Shown: positions 16,046 to 26,496, counted from the first letter of the stretch. The stretch is DNA of 64,000 nt from Acidobacteriota bacterium (GCA_902812465.1 CADDZE010000003.1:1-64000); one strand, 5' to 3'. The notes: generated by a model not told the origin, from the letters alone. Program-made: numbers and translations.

Positions 16046-16872
16046 AGGGTGAGAAATAAGGGCAGAAGTTCGCCGATCCCAAGTTGTTCGGCGCGCGCGC
16101 TGGGCTTGAGTCCGAGCGACCCGAGCGCGTTCTGTACACGGGTGCGCGAGTACAGCGGCCCGAGATTGTTGAGCAAGGTCTTTCGCTTCTGCGCGAAGCA
16201 AAGTTGGACAAACTCCAGAAAGGCGGATTCCTGCTCGGGTGTCATGACCGCTTCGGCGAGGGCGCCGCGCCGGCTGGCTGAGCCCGCGCGGGGCCCGGAA
16301 AGAATACGGAATGTGACCAGTGCTGACTGGACCTTCGGCGGTGGCGTAAAAGCGCCGGGGGGTACGCGCAGGACCAGGGTGGGCTGCGAGTACCATTGCG
16401 CGAGAACGCTCAGATAGCCGTACGGCCGCGACCCGGGTTGCGCCACCACGCGCTCGGCCACTTCCCATTGCATCAGCAAGCCCATCGCCCGGATGCATCG
16501 GTGGAAACGAAACAGGTGATGGAGGATAGGAGAGGTGATGTAATAAGGCAGGTTGCCGAAGACGAAGCAGGTGGAGACGCCATAACGCTCGCACAGTGCT
16601 GCCAGGTCAACCTTTAGAATGTCGGCGTGTAGGATTGGCGCCCGTCCTGCGAACCGGCGCTCGAGTTCGGCGACCAGCTGGGAATCGAGCTCGATCCCCA
16701 CGACTTGCTTGGCGTGCTGTAAGAGCAAACTGGTCATCGCGCCGCGTCCCGGACCGATTTCTACCACGAGGTCATCGGCGCGCAGGTCTAAGGCAGAGAC
16801 GATACGTTCGCCGAAGCGCAGGTCCGCCAGGAAGTGCTGGCCGAGCTTGGGCGGTTTGGGATGGTGGCTCAA
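16021..16872 (-). CDS. rsmA: 16S rRNA dimethyladenosine transferase (RsmA/KsgA)
   Basis: This 283-residue protein has the complete RsmA signature: LGQHFLADLRFGERIVSAL, the SAM motif VVEIGPGRGAMTSLLL, IELDSQLVAEL, HADILKVDL and the catalytic NLPYYITSPILHHL. The C-terminal helical domain includes PPPKVQSALVTF and FVQLCFAQKRKTLLNNL. It dimethylates two adjacent adenines near the 3' end of 16S rRNA during small-subunit maturation. The last residues (RRQNSGE) run over the end of the decayed permease on the opposite strand, so the C-terminal tail may be acquired sequence. The gene is transcribed away from the radical SAM gene. Confidence 0.94.
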   Translation of the reverse strand: MSHHPKPPKLGQHFLADLRFGERIVSALDLRADDLVVEIGPGRGAMTSLLLQHAKQVVGIELDSQLVAELERRFAGRAPILHADILKVDLAALCERYGVSTCFVFGNLPYYITSPILHHLFRFHRCIRAMGLLMQWEVAERVVAQPGSRPYGYLSVLAQWYSQPTLVLRVPPGAFTPPPKVQSALVTFRILSGPRAGSASRRGALAEAVMTPEQESAFLEFVQLCFAQKRKTLLNNLGPLYSRTRVQNALGSLGLKPSARAEQLGIGELLPLFLTLRRQNSGE

Positions 16873-16971
16873 GGTCCGAAGGATGTGCCCCCTCTCGCGG
16901 CCCAGCAGCGTGCCAGTGCCATTGCCTGGTGGCGCGCTCGGTTGCAGAGCGGGAGAGCCCAGCTTGTATTG

Positions 16972-17002
16972 TCAATCACTTATCCGGGTCGTTTTATCAA
17001 AT
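16972..17002. repeat. 31-base motif shared with 62601-62631
   Basis: Core ATCCGGGTCGTTTTATCAAA here matches ATCCGGTTCGTTTTGTCAAA at the other copy. Over 31 bases 26 are identical with no gap. Both copies lie in intergenic DNA upstream of minus-strand genes. Confidence 0.5.
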
Positions 17003-17129
17003 CTCACAGGGCGGCAGGCCGGAGCCGGTGGATCTTCCGCCTATCTATTACAGCGTATGGAAAGTAAACGATCGATACCGGGCCGCGTTTCTGTGTTATT
17101 GTTGCGCTGCAAGAACCTCGAGGGGGACC

Positions 17130-17151
17130 GGGAGTCTGCGAAAAGACTCCC
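17130..17151 (+). promoter_or_regulatory. Hairpin abutting the radical SAM start codon
   Basis: GGGAGTCT (17130-17137) pairs perfectly with AGACTCCC (17144-17151) around GCGAAA, 2 bases before the ATG at 17154. The only SD-like sequence for that ATG is inside the stem. This may reduce initiation there or favour the TTG at 17208, which has a free GGAGG. Confidence 0.45.
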
Positions 17152-17153
17152 CG

Positions 17154-18188
17154 ATGACGCGATGGTACTGCCTGGCTTCGCATGGACTCTGGCGAGTGGA
17201 GGCTGCCTTGAACTACTACGGTGATGTCCTTCGCGTGTGGAGTAAAATCCTTCGAGGCCAGAAGCCCTTCCTCTCGATCGAGATCACGAAGGAGTGCCCG
17301 CTCCGATGTCCCGGCTGTTACGCCTACGAGCCCCAACACCTCGGTTCGGCAGGACCACTGCGGCAGCTCGCCGATCTGAAGGGTGACGCGCTGATCGCAG
17401 GCGTCTTGGGCGTGGTCCGCCGGTACCGGCCGTTACACCTCTCGATCGTAGGCGGCGAGCCTCTGGTGCGCTACCGGGAACTGGAGGTCTTGCTGCCAGA
17501 GCTTTGCCAGATGGGGATCGAGGTACAACTGGTTACCAGCGCCGTCCGCCCTATTCCGTTGGCCTGGAACCGCTACAGCAAGCTCCGCCTGGTCGTCTCC
17601 GTGGACGGCCTGGCACCCGAGCACGACCGCCGGCGCGCCCCGGCCACTTACGATCGCATCCTGAAGCATATCGCCGGCCACCGCATCAATGTTCACTGCA
17701 CGGTGACGCGGCAACTCCTCCAGCGCCGGGACTATCTCGAAGAGTTCGCCGCGTTTTGGTCCGAGCGCGAAGAAACTCGGAGAATCTGGTTCAGTCTTTA
17801 CACGCCGCAAGAGGGAGAGCAGAGTGCCGAACGGCTGACCGCGCGCGACCGCCAGCAGGTGCTCGAGGGTTTGCTGCGGCTGCGCCCAAGGTTCCCTAAG
17901 GTCGAAATTCCCGACCGCGTGCTGGATGGCTACTATCACCCGCCCGCGTCGCCCGCGGGATGCATCTTTGCCCAGCTCACCCGCTGCCTCTCCGCGGATC
18001 TCAAGACGACCATTGGCCCCTGCCAGTTTGGCGGCCGCCCCGTCTGCACGGAGTGCGGCTGCATTGCTTCGGCCGCGTTCGCCTCCGTTGCCAAGTACAG
18101 GCTGGCGGGTTTGGTACAGATATCCAGCCTGTTCGCCGTTTCTAGCCACATCGGCAAACAGGTAGGGCATCTTACAGCTCACAGCTGA
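17154..18188 (+). CDS. Radical SAM protein with Cys-rich C-terminus
   Basis: The product is about 344 residues from ATG 17154; a TTG at 17208 preceded by GGAGG (17198-17202) is an equally good start. The radical SAM cluster motif CPLRCPGC (C48, C52, C55) follows LSIEITKE, and SIVGGEPLVRY is the SAM-binding GGE motif. LRLVVSVDGLAPEHD is a typical barrel strand. The C-terminal region GCIFAQLTRC ... GPCQFGGRPVCTECGC has six cysteines and resembles a SPASM/twitch-type auxiliary Fe-S site. The protein should cleave S-adenosylmethionine to start a radical reaction. Substrate and pathway are unknown, and no peptide precursor or partner gene is obvious nearby. Confidence 0.82.
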   Translation: MTRWYCLASHGLWRVEAALNYYGDVLRVWSKILRGQKPFLSIEITKECPLRCPGCYAYEPQHLGSAGPLRQLADLKGDALIAGVLGVVRRYRPLHLSIVGGEPLVRYRELEVLLPELCQMGIEVQLVTSAVRPIPLAWNRYSKLRLVVSVDGLAPEHDRRRAPATYDRILKHIAGHRINVHCTVTRQLLQRRDYLEEFAAFWSEREETRRIWFSLYTPQEGEQSAERLTARDRQQVLEGLLRLRPRFPKVEIPDRVLDGYYHPPASPAGCIFAQLTRCLSADLKTTIGPCQFGGRPVCTECGCIASAAFASVAKYRLAGLVQISSLFAVSSHIGKQVGHLTAHS

Positions 18189-18345
18189 ACCGTGAATGAA
18201 AGGTGCGCGAGCGGCGATACCCCGCGCGCAGATCCGAGGCATAGAATCGCGATGCTCCCCGGACCCTTGCCCACGGTGCTATCCCGTAATAGGATGTTGC
18301 CTGCCTGATGCCTGATCACTTCTCAATTTTAGGGAGGATGATGCG

Positions 18346-19707
18346 ATGAACCGAGGGCGAGTTTCGCGCCGGGAGTTCATACGCCGCTCGGCCGGCACTG
18401 CTCTGGCCGCACCCGCTGTTCTGCTGGATCCGGCTGCTTATGGCTCGACCGCTCATGGGCTGGCCTCACCGCCGAAGCCGGTACCGCCTAGCGATCGGGT
18501 TCGCTTTGGCGTGATCGGTGTGGGAATGCGGGGCTTCAGCCTACTGCGCACGGCGCTCGAATTGCCCGGCGTCGAATGCGTTGCCGCCTGCGACCTCTAC
18601 GACGGCCGGCAGAGGCTAGCTCAGGAGGTGGTGGATAAGCCGATTCCCGTGACGCGGCAATACCGAGAGCTGCTGGACAACAAGGACATCGATTGCCTTA
18701 TCGCCGCCGTCCCCGACCACTGGCATAAGCAAATCGTGGTGGATTGTTGCAATGCTGGCAAGGACGTCTACTGTGAGAAGCCGATGACTCACCACCTCAG
18801 TGAAGGCTTCGAGATGATCGAGGCCGAGCGGAAAAATGGCCGCATCGTGCAGATCGGTAGCCAGCGGCGCAGTTCGGTAGTGTATGCCAAAGCTAAGGAA
18901 CTCTACGCGCAGGGCGCGATCGGAGAAGTCTGCCTGGTGGAGGCGGTCATGGGCCGCAACGATCCCTGTGGTGCGTGGCAGTACGCGGTGCCCCCTGATC
19001 TTTCGCCGCAGACGCTCGATTGGGAAACTTGGCTGGGCTCGGCACCCAAGCGTCCGTTCGACCCACTGCGCTGGACGCGCTGGCGGTGCTATCAAGACTA
19101 TGGCGAAGGTATCCCCGGCGACCTCTTCGTCCACCTGCTCACCGGCATCCACTTCATCGCCGGTATCACCACGCCACCGGAACGCGCCTTCTCGAGGGGA
19201 GGCCTGGTGAGGTGGAAGGACGGCCGTGACGTTCCTGACTTCATGACCACTCTTTATTCCTACCCTAACTTCCAGGTGACCGTCCGCGTAACCCTCAACA
19301 CCGAAACTCAGGAATATACCCAGTTCCTGGGCACCGGGGGAATCATGCGAGTGCGCGAAAATGACGTGCGGGTCTATGCCCAAGACGGCAAAGACCATGA
19401 ACCCTGTGCTCCTGGGTGGCCGAAGAAGATGAAGGCCGAATACGTGGAGAAATGGCATCGGGAGAACGATCCCAGGCCTGGATCGCAGCAAGCCGTCGCC
19501 GACCTGAGGTTCAACGCTCCGCCCGCCTACGACGCGGATCGCGATCACCTCTGGAATTTCTTCCAGTCGGTGCGCACCCGCCAGCCGTCGGTGGAGGATG
19601 CCACGTTCGGCAACAACACCGCGATTGCTTGCCACATGGCCAACTTCTCCTACTTCCAGCAAACCGTTGCGGTGTGGGACGCTGCAGCCAAGAAGATTAA
19701 GGGCTGA
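18346..19707 (+). CDS. Tat-exported Gfo/Idh/MocA-family oxidoreductase
   Basis: This 453-residue protein starts behind AGGGAGGATG. The N-terminus SRREFIRRSAG is a twin-arginine signal followed by a hydrophobic stretch and SAGTALAAPAV, so the protein is exported folded with its cofactor. The Rossmann part has VRFGVIGVGMRG, ACDLYD, CLIAAVPDHWHKQI and the family Lys-Pro motif in YCEKPMTHH. The C-terminal beta-sheet domain includes LDWETWLGSAP and GIPGDLFVHLL. Exported members of this family in Acidobacteriota, Planctomycetes and Bacteroidetes act on sugars or sugar conjugates using tightly bound NAD(P). The substrate is unknown. The gene stands alone. Confidence 0.9.
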   Translation: MNRGRVSRREFIRRSAGTALAAPAVLLDPAAYGSTAHGLASPPKPVPPSDRVRFGVIGVGMRGFSLLRTALELPGVECVAACDLYDGRQRLAQEVVDKPIPVTRQYRELLDNKDIDCLIAAVPDHWHKQIVVDCCNAGKDVYCEKPMTHHLSEGFEMIEAERKNGRIVQIGSQRRSSVVYAKAKELYAQGAIGEVCLVEAVMGRNDPCGAWQYAVPPDLSPQTLDWETWLGSAPKRPFDPLRWTRWRCYQDYGEGIPGDLFVHLLTGIHFIAGITTPPERAFSRGGLVRWKDGRDVPDFMTTLYSYPNFQVTVRVTLNTETQEYTQFLGTGGIMRVRENDVRVYAQDGKDHEPCAPGWPKKMKAEYVEKWHRENDPRPGSQQAVADLRFNAPPAYDADRDHLWNFFQSVRTRQPSVEDATFGNNTAIACHMANFSYFQQTVAVWDAAAKKIKG

Positions 19708-19970
19708 GAGCGCCCGCCCCTACGGAGGCTGCGGGGATCCGATAACGTAAGCGGCGCCTCCCCGCGCCTGGGCCTCGGGGGCGAGAGTCGCGTGGGCGCG
19801 GGGATAATTTTCGCCGCTTTGTGAGTTTTGTTTTAAGCCCTGCCGTTCGCGGCTGTCCAATTGATTCTCCTTATGCGACTCATGCGGGCACGCATCCCGT
19901 CCTTGTGCCCCCAACAGTGTGTTCGTCGGGCAGCATAGAGCGAGGTGGAGCAGGATTGAGCGGCTGAGCC

Positions 19971-20477
19971 ATGCGCGCCGTGGTGCAACGCGTGAAGCGG
20001 GCTGAAGTTCGAGTGGGGACTGAAGTGGTGGGACGCGTCGGTCCAGGGCTGGTGGTGTTGCTAGGGATTGGTTCCGGCGACACGCAGGAGACCGCCAGAA
20101 CGATGGCGGAGAAAATCGTCAACCTGCGTGTCTTTGACGACGCCGCGGGACGTATGAACCGGTCGATTGTTGAAGCGGGTCTCCCTGCGGAACGCCGGGC
20201 GCCTTCCGGTGCCGAGGGCGCAGCGCCGGGCATCCTTTGTGTCTCACAGTTCACGCTCTACGGAGACTGCCGCAAGGGGCGCCGCCCCAGTTTCGACCGG
20301 GCCGCGGCTCCCGAAGCCGCGCGGTCGCTCTATCAGGCCTTCCTCGAATCGCTGCGCGAGCTGCTGCGTCACACGGTGCTGTGCGTTGCGAGCGGCCGGT
20401 TCCAGGCGATGATGGAGGTCGAGCTAGTGAACGACGGCCCGGTGACGCTGCTGCTCGACTCGGAGAAGGCGTTCTAA
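19971..20477 (+). CDS. dtd: D-aminoacyl-tRNA deacylase
   Basis: This 168-residue protein matches the DTD family. It has [13 protein letters not shown] at the start, [26 protein letters not shown], the catalytic [17 protein letters not shown] and the C-terminal [12 protein letters not shown] with the Gly-Pro motif that rejects L-residues. It removes D-amino acids mischarged on tRNA. The usual length is about 145-150 residues; the excess is a short Ala/Gly/Pro-rich insert (about residues 70-86) between the first and second halves. It converges with the PD-(D/E)XK-like gene, and a stem-loop between them may terminate both. Confidence 0.92.
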   Translation: MRAVVQRVKRAEVRVGTEVVGRVGPGLVVLLGIGSGDTQETARTMAEKIVNLRVFDDAAGRMNRSIVEAGLPAERRAPSGAEGAAPGILCVSQFTLYGDCRKGRRPSFDRAAAPEAARSLYQAFLESLRELLRHTVLCVASGRFQAMMEVELVNDGPVTLLLDSEKAF

Positions 20478-20492
20478 CCCGTAGGAGCTCTC

Positions 20493-20526
20493 TGACCCCG
20501 GGGGCCTTGCTACGACCCCCAGGTCA
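20493..20526. terminator. Stem-loop between convergent genes
   Basis: TGACC (20493-20497) pairs with GGTCA (20522-20526) and GGGGG (20500-20504) with CCCCC (20516-20520), with a small internal loop. It lies between dtd and the minus-strand gene ending at 20557, and could act in both directions. No T-run is present. Confidence 0.4.
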
Positions 20527-20556
20527 CCACTCGCAGCGTCCCAAGCAAACCCAGCG

Positions 20557-22107
20557 CTACAACCTGAGGTGACGTCGGAAGAGGACCTGCACGCGTTCCC
20601 GCCATTGATCGTTCAGGCCAACCTGCACCACCTCAATCGAGGGGTCTAGATAGCGGATGAGATTGGTATAAGTGGAATGATAACGCAGCCCCGGGCAGAC
20701 GAAATAGAGCACCGGCGGCTGGGGAGAGAGCTGGAGACCAGGAAAGTATCCGAAGGTGGGAAACTGGCCCCGCTCATTTAACCATCGGACGCGCAGCCAA
20801 TAGTCAAGCCCCTGCAGAGGTAGGTTCAAGTCTTCCGAAACTTTAACCTCGATCACCGCCAGCCGACCATCGCGCCTCACCGCAAGGATGTCCACGACCC
20901 CGCGGTCATTACCGGCAAAGGCCGGCACTTGCGGATAAACAAACTCCGGATGCAACGCTGGATCGACGCGCGTGATGTCGCGCACCAGGAGGCTCTCGAG
21001 CCAGCGCTCAGATTGCAGGCGATAGAGTTCGTGGGCCGGATTGCCGCCAGCACGGCGAACCGTGATAACTTCGTTCAGAAGGGTTGCCCAGTTTTCGCGA
21101 TTCGAGGCATCCAGCCGGCGGATCCCGTCTTTCGAGCCTTCTACGCCGAAGTAAAGGCAAGGAGCCACCTGGCCTCGTAACTGCGCTATCTGCAGGCCTT
21201 GCACGCGCAGCGCGAGGTCAGTGCCCGAAGGCTCAGGGACTACGTCGACCCTCTCGCGGGCTTCGCCCAGGAGGTCTTCGAGCAGGGGGCGGTGCCTTTC
21301 CATCAAGGCTTCAGTTCGCCGGCGGGGCGCGAGGCGCGTCTCTAGGTTGCCGAAATCGCGCAGGTCTACAGGCACCAGCTCGTCCGAAGGGGTTGAAGCA
21401 TCCCAGGGAATGATCTCGATCTGCAAGGCACGGCGGTTGAGATACGCCGCGCGGTGCGCGGAGAGATCAACCGCCGCGCGCGGCAGAAAGAGTCTAAGGC
21501 CGCCAACCACGAGGCCAGAAGTCTCCTGGCGAAGCCAGTCCAGCCAGATCAAGGCGTACGCCAGCGCGGCATCTGCAGCTCCCGGTACTTCCTTCTCGCC
21601 CAACCCGAGAAAAGCCCACGCCGAGGTGCCGCGGCGCGCCAGCCCTCGCGTATACCAAGCGGAGAATGAGTGTTCGCGATCTGAGCGATGACTGACACGT
21701 TCGAACCGCCATCCCGGATAGGCGCTGCGAAGGCGTGCCAGAAGCGCGCGGCTGAGCTCCGATCGGGAAGTGGCGAGCGCAGCTCTGCCGGAGCCGGCAG
21801 GCTCCTCGAACTCGCCGAACTCGATGGCGGTGAGCGCCCGGCTTCCGGGCTTGGAGACGAACACCCCTAGCCGTGAACCATCGCGGTAAGCGATGTCATC
21901 AACCCGTAAGATGAGGGACTGCCCGGGCTGCCAGATTTCCAGCACCAACTTCCCGAATTCTATGGTCAGGCGCCACTGGGCGCTCGCCAGGTCGACAGAG
22001 GGCCATCCATCGCCCAGAGAGACGGATGGCCGCCTGAGCGATTGCACGAAAGCTTCGATCTCGCGCCGGGTTTGTTCGAGCAGGAGTGCGGGGCGTGGCA
22101 ACCGCAT
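20557..22107 (-). CDS. Conserved hypothetical protein with C-terminal PD-(D/E)XK nuclease-like domain
   Basis: A 516-residue protein of unknown overall function. The last third carries a PD-(D/E)XK-type core: GVVDILAVRRDGRLAVIEVK supplies the Asp and the E-x-K, followed by a helix beginning LPLQGLDYW. This arrangement is common in restriction-like nucleases and nuclease-derived domains. The first two thirds are mixed alpha/beta without a motif I can name; EREVEAF-like helices open the protein. A 94-residue gene on the same strand ends about 100 bases upstream. Whether the domain is an active nuclease cannot be told by eye. Confidence 0.7.
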   Translation of the reverse strand: MRLPRPALLLEQTRREIEAFVQSLRRPSVSLGDGWPSVDLASAQWRLTIEFGKLVLEIWQPGQSLILRVDDIAYRDGSRLGVFVSKPGSRALTAIEFGEFEEPAGSGRAALATSRSELSRALLARLRSAYPGWRFERVSHRSDREHSFSAWYTRGLARRGTSAWAFLGLGEKEVPGAADAALAYALIWLDWLRQETSGLVVGGLRLFLPRAAVDLSAHRAAYLNRRALQIEIIPWDASTPSDELVPVDLRDFGNLETRLAPRRRTEALMERHRPLLEDLLGEARERVDVVPEPSGTDLALRVQGLQIAQLRGQVAPCLYFGVEGSKDGIRRLDASNRENWATLLNEVITVRRAGGNPAHELYRLQSERWLESLLVRDITRVDPALHPEFVYPQVPAFAGNDRGVVDILAVRRDGRLAVIEVKVSEDLNLPLQGLDYWLRVRWLNERGQFPTFGYFPGLQLSPQPPVLYFVCPGLRYHSTYTNLIRYLDPSIEVVQVGLNDQWRERVQVLFRRHLRL

Positions 22108-22211
22108 GATAGCTGCCTGGCATTATACCTGTTGCCCGATAGCCGCGGGGAGAAGGCCGCTTTAGGCGCGTACCATCTCTCCCGGATGTCCTGCCGCCCA
22201 ACACCCGACGC

Positions 22212-22496
22212 CTAACGGGGACAGGCTGGAGCGGCAAGTTCGCGGGGTGCGTCCGCCGGGGCGGATGCCGGCTCGCCCTCCTTGGGCCAAATGGCGAGCA
22301 ACAACACCCGCCGCTGCGGCGTAATATGGATGTAGAAGACGCGGTTGCAGTTCTCCACCTCATAAAAGTCCTTGCGACGCGGGTCAGGGCGCGCCGGGGC
22401 TCCGCGTTCAAGCAGGACGCGCAGCGCCTCCACGGACTCGGGAGCGTGATGGCGCAAGTCTTCGATCCGGGGGCTTTGACCTAACTGCAAGACCAT
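22212..22496 (-). CDS. Small conserved-looking hypothetical protein
   Basis: The ATG at 22496 has AAGGCGG 6 bases upstream; a TTG at 22502 is a weaker alternative. The product is 94 residues. The middle part (FYEVENCNRVFYIHI, RRVLLLAIWPK) resembles the beta-hairpin of RelE/plasmid-stabilisation-type toxins or related small folds, with an Ala/Pro-rich tail. No antitoxin-like partner overlaps it, so a toxin role is only a guess. It is upstream of the PD-(D/E)XK-like gene on the same strand. Confidence 0.5.
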   Translation of the reverse strand: MVLQLGQSPRIEDLRHHAPESVEALRVLLERGAPARPDPRRKDFYEVENCNRVFYIHITPQRRVLLLAIWPKEGEPASAPADAPRELAAPACPR

Positions 22497-22862
22497 GAGC
22501 AACCGCCTTTCACTGTGTGTGCTTCATGCCCTTTATACGCGTTTCAGCACTACGAAGTTTCAAATTGTTCCTTGGGCTGAACGCTTCATTGGCATGCCTT
22601 TATGCACCAGCTTAGACGGAGGCCTGGCGAAAAGGTTAGGGGCGCGTTTGGTTTCGCGGCATCTTGCCGGGTTTCAGAAAGTGTGAAGCTGGTAACAGGT
22701 AGATCGAAGAATGATCGAGCGGTCGGGTGAACTTCAGTTAAAATATCTAGTTAAATGTCCAACAGCTAGAAAGACTAAAGCAAGGCGGCTGCCAGGGCTC
22801 CATAGCGTGGCCCGACCCTCCGGGGAAGCTTTATACACGGGAAAGAGAGGAGGAACGAACCG
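22497..22862. other. Divergent intergenic region before glgC
   Basis: No gene is recognised in these 366 bases. AGGAGGA at 22848-22854 is the ribosome site for glgC (GTG 22863). The AT-rich stretch around 22735-22775 may contain the glgC promoter, but I see no convincing pair of boxes. Confidence 0.4.
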
Positions 22863-24098
22863 GTGGTTCGCGATACGTTGGTTTGCTTGCTGGCCGGTGG
22901 CGCTGGAGAGCGCCTGTTCCCCCTCACGCGCGATCGCGCGAAGCCGGCCGTGCCCTTTGGGGGAGTCTACCGGATCGTGGATATTACTCTTTCGAACTGC
23001 GTAAACTCCGACCTGCGCCGCATCTTTGTGCTGACCCAGTACAAAGCGCTTTCGCTCAACCGCCATCTGCGCGAGGGGTGGAGTATCGTGGCACACGAGC
23101 TGGGAGAGTTTGTGCAGGTGCTGCCGCCCATGAAGCGGGTGAGCGACCAATGGTACCAAGGCACAGCAGATGCGGTCTACCAGAACCTCTATTCCATCGG
23201 CAGCGAGCCCTGCAAGTATGTGCTGATCCTCTCGGGCGATCACGTTTACAAGATGAATTACCAACGAATGCTACGGCAGCACATCGACTCGGGTGCCGGC
23301 GTCACGATTGGCACGATTGAGTTCGACCGGTCGCAGGCCTCACAGTTTGGCGTTGTCGAGTTGGACGCTAACGGAAGGATCGTAGGCTGGCAGGAGAAGC
23401 CTGCCGATCCGAAGCCCTCACCCCACGATCCCAATAAATGCCACGTCTCAATGGGGATTTACTGCTTCAACCGCGATTTGCTGATCAAGATCTTGATCGA
23501 AGACGCCGAAAATCCCCATTCGAGCCACGACTTTGGCAAGGATGTTATTCCGCGGCTCATCGAGTCCAACATGGCGCCCGTCTATTCATTCAATTTTGTC
23601 GACGAAAACAAGAAGCAGGCTCAGTACTGGCGCGACGTGGGGACCATTGCCGCCTACTACGAGGCGAACATGGACCTGGTGGCAGTTTCGCCAGTGTTCA
23701 ACCTTTACGACCGCGAATGGCCCATCCGCACCTACCAGCGGCAGTATCCCCCTGCCAAGTTCGTCTTCGCGATGGAAGGTAAACGCATGGGTATTGCCCT
23801 GGATTCGATCGTTTCCATGGGCTGCATTATTTCCGGCGGGCGCGTGACCAACTCCGTTCTGGCACCGGACGTGCGAATCAACAGCTACTCCGAGGTGGAA
23901 AACTCCATCCTGTTCTCCCACGTCGACATCGGCCGCTACGCGCGCATTCGTCGGGCCATCATCGATCGTCACATACGCATTCCTGAGAGGACTGAAATCG
24001 GCTTTGACCTGGAGGCGGACCGCAAGAAGTATCACGTCACCGACGAAGGCATTGTGGTGGTGGTGCCCGAGCAGCGGATGTTCGAAGAGCCGGAGTAG
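22863..24098 (+). CDS. glgC: Glucose-1-phosphate adenylyltransferase
   Basis: This 411-residue protein starts with GTG at 22863 behind AGGAGGA. It matches bacterial ADP-glucose pyrophosphorylase: LLAGGAGERLFPLTRDRAKPAVPFGG is the nucleotide loop, followed by YRIVDITLSNCVNS, QWYQGTADAVYQN, LSGDHVYKMNY and WQEKPADP (sugar-phosphate Lys). DVGTIAAYYEANMDL precedes the C-terminal left-handed beta-helix. It makes ADP-glucose for glycogen or trehalose/maltosyl pathways in the cytoplasm. Allosteric control is typical of the family. It is followed after about 90 bases by enolase on the same strand. Confidence 0.95.
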   Translation: MVRDTLVCLLAGGAGERLFPLTRDRAKPAVPFGGVYRIVDITLSNCVNSDLRRIFVLTQYKALSLNRHLREGWSIVAHELGEFVQVLPPMKRVSDQWYQGTADAVYQNLYSIGSEPCKYVLILSGDHVYKMNYQRMLRQHIDSGAGVTIGTIEFDRSQASQFGVVELDANGRIVGWQEKPADPKPSPHDPNKCHVSMGIYCFNRDLLIKILIEDAENPHSSHDFGKDVIPRLIESNMAPVYSFNFVDENKKQAQYWRDVGTIAAYYEANMDLVAVSPVFNLYDREWPIRTYQRQYPPAKFVFAMEGKRMGIALDSIVSMGCIISGGRVTNSVLAPDVRINSYSEVENSILFSHVDIGRYARIRRAIIDRHIRIPERTEIGFDLEADRKKYHVTDEGIVVVVPEQRMFEEPE

Positions 24099-24141
24099 CC
24101 TGGGTCCTGCGCGGGGGCGGGTAACGTCCGGGGGGCCGTAG

Positions 24142-25503
<1,362 letters not shown>

Positions 25504-25604
25504 GGTGTATTCAGCCAAGCCCCGGGTCGCGGACACCAAACCTCGGCGGGCCGTTGAAGCTCCGGGCGCGCCTGCCCCAGGGGTGCGGCCGCCAGCCTTT
25601 CAGC

Positions 25605-26366
25605 CTATTCTCTGCTTCCGGCGCTTGCCTTGCCCTGATTGGCCACCGCCTCGATCGCCTGCCGCACGCGCTCCGGATCACCGAGGTAGTAGCTCCGCAA
25701 AGGGTGCAAGTGGTCGTCCAGTTCGTAGACGAGGGGCAGGCCGGTGGGGATATTCAGTTCCACAATGGCCTCGTCCGAGACGTCATCCAGGTATTTCACC
25801 AGCGCCCGCAAGCTGTTTCCGTGCGCCACGATCAGCACGCGCTGGCCCGATCGGACGGCAGGAGCGATCACGTTCTGCCAGCATGGCAAGACGCGCGCCA
25901 CCGTATCCTCCAGGGACTCCGTAAGCGGCAATTGTTCCTTAGCGAGGGCTCGGTAGCGGGGATCGCGTCCAGGATAACGAGGGTCGCTCTCGCTCAGCGC
26001 CGGAGGGCGGACGTTGTAGCTGCGGCGCCATATTTTCACCTGCTCCTCGCCGTACTTCGCCGCGGTCTCGGACTTGTTGAGGCCCTGCAAAGCGCCATAA
26101 TGCCGCTCATTCAATCGCCAGTCAACGATGACGGGAATCCACATGAGGTCCATTTCGTCAAGCACGATCCAAAGGGTGCGGATAGCTCGCTTGAGAACAG
26201 AGGTATAGGCCACGCCGAAACCGAAGCCCTGTTGCTTCAGAACGCGGCCGGCCTCGTGCGCCTCCTCCTTGCCGCGAGCAGACAAGTCCACGTCCGTCCA
26301 GCCGGTGAAGAGATTCGCCTTGTTCCACTCGCTTTCGCCGTGCCGTAGCAAGACCAGCGTATGCAT
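25605..26366 (-). CDS. gpmA: 2,3-bisphosphoglycerate-dependent phosphoglycerate mutase
   Basis: This 253-residue protein has the histidine-phosphatase fold: [12 protein letters not shown] (phosphorylated His), [45 protein letters not shown] and the second catalytic His in [17 protein letters not shown]. It interconverts 3- and 2-phosphoglycerate, the step before the enolase encoded convergently 101 bases away. Full length, including the long helical insertion that marks the dependent mutases. The start ATG at 26366 faces the divergent aminotransferase promoter. Confidence 0.95.
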   Translation of the reverse strand: MHTLVLLRHGESEWNKANLFTGWTDVDLSARGKEEAHEAGRVLKQQGFGFGVAYTSVLKRAIRTLWIVLDEMDLMWIPVIVDWRLNERHYGALQGLNKSETAAKYGEEQVKIWRRSYNVRPPALSESDPRYPGRDPRYRALAKEQLPLTESLEDTVARVLPCWQNVIAPAVRSGQRVLIVAHGNSLRALVKYLDDVSDEAIVELNIPTGLPLVYELDDHLHPLRSYYLGDPERVRQAIEAVANQGKASAGSRE

Positions 26367-26466
26367 TGTCCGCTCCTGGTATCGGAAAATAGGCCCGCGG
26401 CCAATTCACCACTCTAACATCCTAGATTTTGCGACCGCCAGGCAAATCGACGAGCTTCAAGACTTT

Positions 26467-26496
26467 TTGACAAAGCCTTTCTCTTCCTCCTACACT
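26467..26496 (+). promoter_or_regulatory. Predicted promoter of the aminotransferase-serA operon
   Basis: A perfect TTGACA (26467-26472) is separated by 18 bases from TACACT (26491-26496). The start codon is at 26552, preceded by AAAGGA. Confidence 0.55.

Larger units (their letters stand above)
16873..17153. other. Intergenic region between rsmA and the radical SAM gene
   Basis: No gene is seen: the long plus-strand frame crossing here starts inside rsmA antisense sequence and is only genuine from about 17154. It holds a 31-base motif (16972-17002) also found near 62601 and a strong hairpin at 17130-17151. Confidence 0.5.

Noticed and set aside
16596-17153. Upstream part of the 530-codon radical SAM frame
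   Set aside because: It is antisense to rsmA and then non-coding; family similarity begins only after about 17154.
18616-19662. Long minus-strand reading frame (348 codons)
   Set aside because: It is fully antisense to the Gfo/Idh/MocA oxidoreductase, has no family motif and no ribosome site. High GC content produces such frames.
19708-19970. Small minus-strand gene (64 codons at 19720-19914)
   Set aside because: It would start with TTG without a ribosome site, and its composition looks non-coding.
25554-26348. Plus-strand frame of 264 codons
   Set aside because: It is antisense to gpmA and shows no recognisable protein features.
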